13,688 nt of DNA, taken from the NCBI GenBank assembly GCA_005788075.1, contig SXZC01000066.1, forward strand, positions 1 to 13,688. Reading direction: 5' to 3'. Made by a program: the position numbers and the translations under genes. Positions 6,999 to 13,688 of the stretch are shown here, in pieces (the first letter of the stretch is position 1; each line of letters begins with the position of its first letter). Origin of the DNA: Actinomycetota bacterium (GTDB lineage: Bacteria > Actinomycetota > Thermoleophilia > Miltoncostaeales > Miltoncostaeaceae). Under the pieces are notes generated by a model, which made no database searches, was not told the DNA's origin, and was given only the letters and a program-made list of their open reading frames with translations.

Positions 6999-7577
6999 GT
7001 GAGCGTTCCGATGATTCCCATCAGCAGCAAGCGGCTCGAGTTCTTCTCGGACGCCGTGCTCGCCGTGGCCATCACGCTGATGGTGCTGCGCATCACGCCA
7101 CCGGTCGTGAGCGGCGGCGACACCCTCGGCGAGGCCTTCTGGTCGGACACCGTCCCCCAGATCATCTACTTCCTCGTCACCTTCGCGATCATCGTGAGCT
7201 TCTGGGTGGGCCACCACGATGTCTTCGCGAAGATGGGCCCCGAGGCGTCGCGGCGGGTGCTCTTCGCGAACATGGCGTTCCTCGCGCTGATCTGCCTCCT
7301 TCCCTTCGGGCTGGAGTTCTTCTCGGATGAGCCCTCGTCGATCCTCACCACGGCGGTGTACGCCGGCCTGCTGGCGCTCAGCAGCCTCGCGATGACGTGG
7401 CTGCAGTGGGTGGCGGTGGACGACCACAGCCTCGACGGCATCGGCCGGGCCGTGGTGTTCCTGCTGGCCATCCCGCTCGCGCCCCTCGTCGGCGGCTTCT
7501 CGCCGCTCATCTGGGTGCTCAACTGGCCCGTCAGCACCTACTTCGACCGCAAGTACCCCGGGGGCAGGCGCGCCTGA
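6999..7577 (+). CDS. TMEM175-family (DUF1211) potassium channel-like membrane protein
   Basis: The 192-residue protein starts RLEFFSDAVLAVAITLMVLRI at residues 12-32. R12, F16, S17 and D18 form the RxxxFSD signature at the first pore helix of TMEM175 proteins. SFWVGHHDVF at 67-76 is also typical of the family. About six hydrophobic segments are present (about 17-32, 53-71, 87-104, 115-135, 149-163 and 165-178), the usual number for a single-repeat prokaryotic subunit, which assembles as a tetramer in the membrane. Family members conduct K+ with modest selectivity; conduction here is inferred. GTG 6999 is chosen because of the AGGAG 7 nt upstream. It begins 4 nt after nei, so it is probably the last gene of an lhr-nei operon. 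Its stop abuts the stop of the convergent YihY gene with no intervening base. No obvious functional tie to DNA repair is seen. Confidence 0.9.
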   Translation: MSVPMIPISSKRLEFFSDAVLAVAITLMVLRITPPVVSGGDTLGEAFWSDTVPQIIYFLVTFAIIVSFWVGHHDVFAKMGPEASRRVLFANMAFLALICLLPFGLEFFSDEPSSILTTAVYAGLLALSSLAMTWLQWVAVDDHSLDGIGRAVVFLLAIPLAPLVGGFSPLIWVLNWPVSTYFDRKYPGGRRA

Positions 7578-7582
7578 TCAGG
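7565..7582. other. Two overlapping perfect palindromes at the convergent stop codons
   Basis: CAGGCGCGCCTG (7565-7576) and CCTGATCAGG (7573-7582) overlap by 4 bp. The centre of the second, TGATCA, contains the TGA stops of both convergent genes back to back. As RNA the stems would be short, and no T-run follows on either strand, so it is not a canonical terminator. It may be coincidental or a protein-binding dyad. Confidence 0.6.
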
Positions 7583-8438
7583 CCGGTGCGGGCTCCCCGT
7601 CATCGTCGTCGTCGGCGGCGAGCTGCGCGGATGTCTCGCCCCCGATGAGGATCATCAGCCCGGTGAGGTAGAGGAACACCAGGAAGATGACCACGGCGCC
7701 GAGGCTGCCGTACACGCGGTTGTACGAGCCGAAGTTGTCGACGTAGAGGCGGAACAGGCTGGCCACGATGATCCAGCCGATCACGCCCACCACGGCGCCG
7801 GGCACCGCGTGGCGTGTGTGGGCGGCGGCGTCATTCGGGGCGTAGCGGTAGAGCAGCACGAGGAACCCCCAGAAGATCGCGGCGCCCGCGAGGGCCACGC
7901 CCACCTGCACGAGCACCTGCGTCGCCTGGCCCGCGCCCACCTGCTCGGCCACCCACTGCAGCACGGGCGGGCCGACCACCGACAGCAGCGTGGCCACCAC
8001 GAACACCAGCGCGGTGATGACCGCCGTGATGATGGCCCGCGCCTTCCCGCGCAGCCACGAGCGATGCGGGCGCTCGAAGGCGTCATCGAGCCCGTCGGTG
8101 ATGGACCCGGCCACGTTGCCCGCGAGCCAGAGCCCGATGAGCAGACCCAGCACGAGGAAGGTGATCGACTGGCCGGTGCTCGACGAGGCCGACTGCAGCA
8201 GCTCATCGAGGAAGTCGGCCAGTTGATCGGGGATCGTCCCGCGCGCCCTGTCGATGAGCGAGGCATACGCGGACGGGCTCGCCACCAGGCCGAAGACCGA
8301 GATGAGCACGAAGGCGAAGGGGATGGAGGCCAGGAAGGCCACGTAGGCGAACTGGCTCGCCCGCGCCATCTGCGAGTGCCGCATCACCCGGTCGGTGACC
8401 GCCTTCGTGAGCCCCCAGAGGCCCCCGAGCGCGCTCAT
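7578..8438 (-). CDS. YihY/BrkB family inner membrane protein
   Basis: This 286-residue protein has about six transmembrane segments (about 31-52, 92-112, 135-160, 176-197, 212-232 and 245-266). The near C-terminal stretch FGSYNRVYGSLGAVVIFLVF at 236-255, followed by LTGLMILIGGE, is the family hallmark. The family was once labelled ribonuclease BN in error and is also called virulence factor BrkB. Its molecular function remains unsettled. The tail is acidic (DDDDD at 276-280) and presumably cytoplasmic. ATG 8438 is the only start giving a normal N-terminus, though no clear Shine-Dalgarno precedes it. It lies 21 nt after the small unknown gene and is probably cotranscribed with it and perhaps ppk. 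Its stop touches that of the convergent TMEM175 gene, so any terminator must lie inside the opposing gene. Confidence 0.92.
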   Translation of the reverse strand: MSALGGLWGLTKAVTDRVMRHSQMARASQFAYVAFLASIPFAFVLISVFGLVASPSAYASLIDRARGTIPDQLADFLDELLQSASSSTGQSITFLVLGLLIGLWLAGNVAGSITDGLDDAFERPHRSWLRGKARAIITAVITALVFVVATLLSVVGPPVLQWVAEQVGAGQATQVLVQVGVALAGAAIFWGFLVLLYRYAPNDAAAHTRHAVPGAVVGVIGWIIVASLFRLYVDNFGSYNRVYGSLGAVVIFLVFLYLTGLMILIGGETSAQLAADDDDDGEPAPA

Positions 8439-8459
8439 GGAACCGTGCGGGGCGGGCGC

Positions 8460-8774
8460 CTAGCGGCTCTGGGAGAGCAGCACCGCGAGGTCGGCATACG
8501 AGAGCCCCTCGGCGGTCGGCGGCAGCCCCAGGTCGTGCTCGAGCGCGGTGGCCAGTGCGCGAGCGCGCGACAGCACGCTGTCGTGCACAGGCTGCCCGGG
8601 CGCGGCATCGGCGATGCGCTTGGCCTCGTTCCTCAGCTGGTTGAGGTCGGCGGCCGGCGAGTTGAAGGTGGGGCGGCTTCCCGGCGACCAGCTGGCGCCG
8701 CCGGCGTCGTCTCCCCCGGCCTCGGTGGTGACGCCTTCCGGGGCCTCGGTGGTCTCTGCGTTCTCGGTGCTCAC
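8460..8774 (-). CDS. Small hypothetical protein between ppk and the YihY gene
   Basis: I do not recognise this protein. From GTG 8774 it has 104 residues. The first 40 are acidic and rich in Thr, Glu, Gly and Ala, probably disordered (STENAETTEAPEG onward). The rest looks helical, with likely helices at about 41-57, 64-82 and 92-101. It has no signal peptide, membrane segment, cysteine or known motif. GTG 8774 is preferred over the in-frame GTG 8783 because a TATCGT box ends 7 nt before it, a leaderless layout; neither start has a Shine-Dalgarno. It sits in a tight minus-strand series, starting 28 nt after the ppk stop and ending 21 nt before the YihY gene, which supports a real gene. Codon phase and composition agree with coding. 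A regulator or accessory of either neighbour is possible but unsupported. Confidence 0.72.
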   Translation of the reverse strand: MSTENAETTEAPEGVTTEAGGDDAGGASWSPGSRPTFNSPAADLNQLRNEAKRIADAAPGQPVHDSVLSRARALATALEHDLGLPPTAEGLSYADLAVLLSQSR

Positions 8775-8781
8775 GTCGCGC

Positions 8782-8787
8782 ACGATA
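8782..8787 (-). promoter_or_regulatory. Putative -10 box (TATCGT) of the small hypothetical gene
   Basis: TATCGT lies in the gap after the ppk stop and is followed by 7 nt and then GTG 8774. The pattern matches the boxes before lhr and the 12863 gene. It suggests an internal promoter giving a leaderless transcript for the small gene and the YihY gene. Confidence 0.42.
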
Positions 8788-8802
8788 GCGCGTGCGAGGC
8801 CG

Positions 8803-10896
<2,094 letters not shown>

Positions 10897-10938
10897 CCGG
10901 CCATGAAAGCCTGTTTTTCCCACCGCTTCCAGCCCGAA

Positions 10939-10960
10939 CGCGGTTTCCGCAACAACCGCG
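10939..10960 (-). other. Short inverted repeat between the subtilase stop and ppk
   Basis: CGCGGTT (10939-10945) and AACCGCG (10954-10960) can pair as a 7-bp stem with an 8-nt loop, 12 nt beyond the subtilase stop. No U-tract follows on the minus strand, so it is not a standard intrinsic terminator. It could still protect or end the protease transcript, or lie in the ppk promoter region, where I found no clear -10 box. Confidence 0.3.
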
Positions 10961-10971
10961 AAACGCCCGGT

Positions 10972-12495
10972 TCAGCCGGTTGCGGTGCCCGATCCCCCGC
11001 TGCCGGCGGTGCCGCCGCGCGAGCCGGTGGTGCCCGCCGAGGTGCCACCGGTGGTGGCTCCGGTGGTGGCTCCGGAGGCGCCCGTGCCGGTGCCGGTGCT
11101 ACTCGTGGTGGCCCTCGTGACCGTGGCCGTCACGAGGTAGCGCGGGCGCACCAGGCGCTGGGCGCCCGCCAGGCGCACCTCGAGCAGGTACTCGCCCTCC
11201 TCCGGCGCCCGGAACGTGAGCGTCTCGGCCGGGCCCTTGTTCACTGCGCCGGCCAGCAGCCACTGGCGCGCGAACTTCGCGCCCTGCCGGTAGAGCGGGG
11301 TACCCGGCTTCCAGAGGTAGAGGTCGACGTCGTTGCCCGACTGCACCGTGGCCTCGGCCGTGAGCTGCTGGCCCTTCCTCAGGTAGACGACCGAGTAGTC
11401 GCGCAGGTCGGCCCAGGTGCGCAGGCGGCCCTTGCGCTGCCCGTATGAATACCCGCGGGCCACCAGCGGGCTGAGGCTGCGGGCTCCAGGGGCGTCGTCA
11501 TCGGGCTCGGTGGTGTCGAGCCAGGGCGGCTTGGCGGCGAGCGCGCGGGGCAGGTCGACCATGCCCGATCCTCGGGCGCGGTCGAGGCCGCCCGGCACGG
11601 TGCGCGCGGTGGACATGATGATCTCGGTGAGCTGGTCCGCCGTGAGCGATGGGCGCGCGGCCAGAAGGCGGGCGGCCACGCCGGTCACCACCGCAGCGGC
11701 CATCGAGGTGCCGCTGCGGGTCTCGAAGCGCTGTCCGCCCTCGGGGCCACGCGCGCTGCCGGCCACGATGTCGCGGCCGGGCGCCGCCACGGCCACGTGC
11801 ATGCCGCGCGTGCTCTCGGGCAGGGCGTTGCCGGCCTCATCGGTGGCGCCCACGGCCAGCACGTGGCGATAGGCGCCCGGGTACTCGCACTGCGTGATGC
11901 CCACCACGCCGCAGGTGTCCTTGCCGCTGTTGCCGCTGGCCGCCACCACGAGGATGCCCGCGCGCACCGCGGCGTTGATGGCGTCCTGCTCCACCTTCGA
12001 TCGCGACGAGCCCTGCAGGCTGAGGTTGATGATGCGCACCCGCTGGCTGATGGCGTAGTAGATGCCCTCGGCCACGGCCTGCGCGGACGTCTGTCCGGTG
12101 GGCCCGGCGATCTGCACGGGCAGGATCGTCACGCCCGGGTTGGCCTCGGGCCCGGACGCCACGGTGGCGATGATCCCGGCCACCACGGTGCCGTGCCCCT
12201 GGGCGTCCACCAGCGGGTCCCCGCCGCCGAAGGCGTACGACTTCGCGCGGGTGGTGTCCACCCGGTTGGCGAGGCCGGCGGCCTGCGGCGCCACGCCGGT
12301 GTCAAGCACCGCTACCAGAGGGGGCTTGTTGTAGATGCGGCCGGCGGGCGTCCATCGGATGGCACGCAGCCACGCCTGGCCCGTGAGGGCCTGGACGTCC
12401 TGGTCGAAGATCGGGGCCTGCGACTCGCGGGCGGTCTCGCGGGCGCGGACAGGCGCCACGATGGCCGGCGGCGGGGCTGCGTGCACGGCGATCAT
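10972..12495 (-). CDS. Subtilisin-like serine protease (S8 family) with C-terminal beta domain and Gly/Thr/Ser tail
   Basis: From ATG 12495 the protein has 507 residues. The catalytic triad is complete: D65 in AVLDTGV, H101 in GHGTVVAG and S264 in SGTSMAAA. N189 in AASGNSG is the oxyanion residue. C195 and C203 flank a short loop and could form a disulfide, which suggests an extracytoplasmic protein. Residues about 365-460 resemble a pre-peptidase C-terminal (PPC) beta domain (SGNDVDLYLWKPGTP, then EEGEYLLEVRL). The last 45 residues are almost only Gly, Thr, Ser and Ala. No signal peptide is visible, although AVHA|APPP at 3-10 resembles a signal-peptidase site without the hydrophobic part before it. 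The start overlaps the stop of the upstream membrane-protein gene (ATGA), so translation is probably coupled. The open frame continues upstream to 12810, but that stretch is Arg/Gly/Pro-rich antisense-like sequence overlapping the neighbour. The protease call is certain; location and substrate are not. Confidence 0.92.
   Translation of the reverse strand: MIAVHAAPPPAIVAPVRARETARESQAPIFDQDVQALTGQAWLRAIRWTPAGRIYNKPPLVAVLDTGVAPQAAGLANRVDTTRAKSYAFGGGDPLVDAQGHGTVVAGIIATVASGPEANPGVTILPVQIAGPTGQTSAQAVAEGIYYAISQRVRIINLSLQGSSRSKVEQDAINAAVRAGILVVAASGNSGKDTCGVVGITQCEYPGAYRHVLAVGATDEAGNALPESTRGMHVAVAAPGRDIVAGSARGPEGGQRFETRSGTSMAAAVVTGVAARLLAARPSLTADQLTEIIMSTARTVPGGLDRARGSGMVDLPRALAAKPPWLDTTEPDDDAPGARSLSPLVARGYSYGQRKGRLRTWADLRDYSVVYLRKGQQLTAEATVQSGNDVDLYLWKPGTPLYRQGAKFARQWLLAGAVNKGPAETLTFRAPEEGEYLLEVRLAGAQRLVRPRYLVTATVTRATTSSTGTGTGASGATTGATTGGTSAGTTGSRGGTAGSGGSGTATG
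11048..11071 (-). repeat. 12-bp tandem repeat (two perfect copies) in the subtilase tail
   Basis: CCGGTGGTGGCT occurs at 11048-11059 and again at 11060-11071. It encodes a repeated four-residue Ala-Thr-Thr-Gly unit in the low-complexity C-terminal tail. Being a multiple of three, copy-number change would keep the frame, so tail length could vary between strains. Confidence 0.8.
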
Positions 12496-12863
12496 CGGCG
12501 CTTGGCCACCGCGACGAACACGAGCCCGGCGACCAGCAGGATGCCGATGATCACGGCCACGATCACGCCGAGCCCGAGCAGCAGGGGGATGCCCACCACG
12601 ATCGCCTGGGCACCGCCGATGATGATGAGGGCGTCGCGCCCCAGGCCCGCCGGCACGCGGCTGAGCAGCCCCACGGAGAGCGCGAGCACGATCACGGCGC
12701 CCAGCAGCACCCACAGGAACGAGGGAGCCCAGAAGAGCAGCAGGATCGCCTCGGCGGCTGCGAGGAGGATGGCCAGGAGCAGGCGCCTGCCCACCAGGGC
12801 ACGGTGCCACCTCGCCCCCTGGCGGGGGGGTTCCTCCTCGATCACGATCTGCATTTCCGACAC
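12492..12863 (-). CDS. Small multi-spanning membrane protein upstream of the subtilase
   Basis: I do not recognise a named family. From GTG 12863 it has 123 residues. A short charged N-terminus (EEEPPRQGARWHRALVGRR, about 9-27) is followed by three or four hydrophobic helices at about 28-46, 49-67, 78-98 and 99-118. It ends in AKRR. The positive residues before helix 1 and at the end suggest both ends are cytoplasmic if there are four helices. GTG 12863 is preferred because a TACCCT box lies 7 nt upstream (leaderless layout). ATG 12854 in the same frame would remove three residues, and the open frame runs further up to 12920 without support. Its TGA overlaps the ATG of the subtilase gene as ATGA, so the two are translated together. 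It may anchor or assist that protease, but this is inference from position only. Confidence 0.78.
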   Translation of the reverse strand: MSEMQIVIEEEPPRQGARWHRALVGRRLLLAILLAAAEAILLLFWAPSFLWVLLGAVIVLALSVGLLSRVPAGLGRDALIIIGGAQAIVVGIPLLLGLGVIVAVIIGILLVAGLVFVAVAKRR

Positions 12864-12870
12864 CGCGCCG

Positions 12871-12876
12871 AGGGTA
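12871..12876 (-). promoter_or_regulatory. Putative -10 box (TACCCT) of the membrane protein-subtilase operon
   Basis: TACCCT on the minus strand is followed by 7 nt and GTG 12863, so the transcript would start at or next to the start codon. It lies in the roughly 90-nt divergent region shared with the deacetylase gene. No clear -35 was identified. Confidence 0.45.
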
Positions 12877-12954
12877 ACAGCGAATGCCACGGCCACGGTC
12901 GCACCCGGGCGCGTCGGCACGGTTCCGGCGGCACCCCGTGCTTCACTTCAGGCC

Positions 12955-13688
12955 ATGCGTCGCATCGCCCTCCTCATCGCCGCCGCGTCGACCATCCTCG
13001 CCCTGCCCGTTGCCGGGCTGGCCAAGGGCCCCGCCATGCCATCCGAGGCCGAGCAGCAGGAGGCCGTGGCGCGCGTGGCCGCCCTGGGCGTGCCCATCTA
13101 CGAGGCGGGCACCCAGGGCAAGTACGTGGCCATCACGATGGACGACGGACCCGGGCCCTATACGGGCAAGGTGATGGACGAGTTCAAGAAGTACGGCTTC
13201 CGGCCCACCTTCTTCGTGAACGGCAAGAACTTCGCCCGATGGAGCGACACCCTTCGCCGCGAGAGCCGCGAGGGCGCGGTGGGCGACCACACCTGGTCGC
13301 ACCCCTACCTGCCCGACGTGCCGGTGGCCCGCCAGATCTCCGAGGTATCGCGCAGCATGACCGCCTCGAGCAACATCACCGGCGACCGCGTGCAGCTGTT
13401 CCGGCCGCCGTACGGATCGACCACCCTGCCCCTCAACTCGTGGCTCAAGGACAAGGGCGTGCTGAACGTGCTCTGGTCCACCGACAGCCGTGATTCGCTC
13501 GGCGCGAACCGCGAGGAGATCCTCCGCATCAGCAAGGCGGGCGTCAAGCCCGGGGCGATCATCCTCATGCACGAGAACCGCGGCCAGACCTACTGGGCGC
13601 TCAACCGCCTGCTGCCATGGATCAAGAAGCAGGGCTACACGGTGGTCACGGTTCCCGAGCTGATCGCCCTGAACCCGCCCGACCTCGC
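12955..13688 (+). CDS. Secreted polysaccharide deacetylase (CE4/NodB family), partial at the right edge
   Basis: Family members remove N- or O-acetyl groups from peptidoglycan or other polysaccharides using a metal ion, outside the membrane. The visible 244 residues begin with a signal peptide (MRR, hydrophobic core about 4-20, likely cleavage near LA-KG at 23-24). CE4 motifs in order are TMDDGPG (61-67, D63 as general base and D64 as metal ligand), DHTWSHPYL (111-119, H112 and H116 as metal ligands), FRPPYG (149-154), LWSTDSRDS (173-181) and ILMHE (203-207, H206 as general acid). The catalytic domain looks almost complete, ending near VPELIALNPPD, so only a short C-terminal part is missing. 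ATG 12955 fits the signal peptide; the upstream TTCAGG is a weak ribosome site. It diverges from the membrane protein-subtilase operon, and both point to envelope work. Substrate is unknown. Confidence 0.93.
   Translation, partial: MRRIALLIAAASTILALPVAGLAKGPAMPSEAEQQEAVARVAALGVPIYEAGTQGKYVAITMDDGPGPYTGKVMDEFKKYGFRPTFFVNGKNFARWSDTLRRESREGAVGDHTWSHPYLPDVPVARQISEVSRSMTASSNITGDRVQLFRPPYGSTTLPLNSWLKDKGVLNVLWSTDSRDSLGANREEILRISKAGVKPGAIILMHENRGQTYWALNRLLPWIKKQGYTVVTVPELIALNPPDL

Noticed and set aside
7039..7328. LEFFSD occurs twice in the TMEM175-like protein (residues 13-18 and 105-110), hinting at an internal duplication
   Set aside because: Only the first copy is in the RxxxFSD pore-helix context. 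The flanking sequences differ and prokaryotic members have one six-helix repeat, so coincidence is more likely.
12496..12810. N-terminal extension of the subtilase to 612 residues
   Set aside because: The added 105 residues are Arg/Gly/Pro-rich, lack a signal peptide and lie wholly over the membrane-protein gene. The ATGA overlap gives a better start.

Overview
The window is about 13.7 kb of very GC-rich DNA, roughly 70% G+C by eye, and densely packed with ordinary bacterial genes. The best guess is an actinobacterium, possibly Thermoleophilia (Solirubrobacterales or Gaiellales-like). This rests on the high G+C, the frequent GTG starts, the putative leaderless promoters, and an lhr-nei gene pair like the one known from mycobacteria. 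The lineage is an inference; no rRNA or other taxonomic marker is present.

Layout, left to right. (1) Minus strand, 1-1559: clpS, then a Bax inhibitor-1/YccA-family membrane protein, then a thiamine-diphosphate enzyme resembling benzoylformate decarboxylase that runs off the left edge. Gaps are only 12 and 4 nt, so this looks like one operon. (2) A divergent promoter region, 1560-1664, holds a 36-bp dyad repeat. (3) Plus strand, 1665-7577: a full-length Lhr-family helicase, an Fpg/Nei-family DNA glycosylase overlapping it by 1 nt, and a TMEM175-family channel 4 nt further on. A second copy of the 36-bp repeat lies in frame inside lhr. (4) Minus strand, 7578-10896: polyphosphate kinase 1, a small unknown protein, and a YihY-family membrane protein. 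This group converges on the TMEM175 gene with no intergenic base. (5) Minus strand, 10972-12863: a small membrane protein whose stop overlaps the start of a subtilisin-like protease (ATGA). (6) Plus strand from 12955: a secreted polysaccharide deacetylase cut by the right edge.

Functional themes: nucleic-acid repair (Lhr plus Nei), regulated proteolysis and membrane quality control (ClpS, BI-1), polyphosphate and ion handling (PPK1, TMEM175), and envelope or secreted functions (subtilase, deacetylase, YihY). No stretch over about 105 nt lacks a gene. No tRNA, rRNA, CRISPR array, transposase or phage gene was seen.

The most notable sequence-level observation is the pair of 36-bp elements. Each is GGTGACAGTCACC, then 10 unrelated bases, then GGTGACTGTCACC. 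One sits between the divergent clpS and lhr promoters. The other occupies exactly 12 codons of lhr between helicase motifs I and Ia. A second theme is start-site architecture: lhr, the small gene at 8774 and the membrane-protein gene at 12863 each have a TANNNT box 6-7 nt before a GTG, the layout expected for leaderless mRNAs. I found no convincing evidence of an entirely new multi-gene system.
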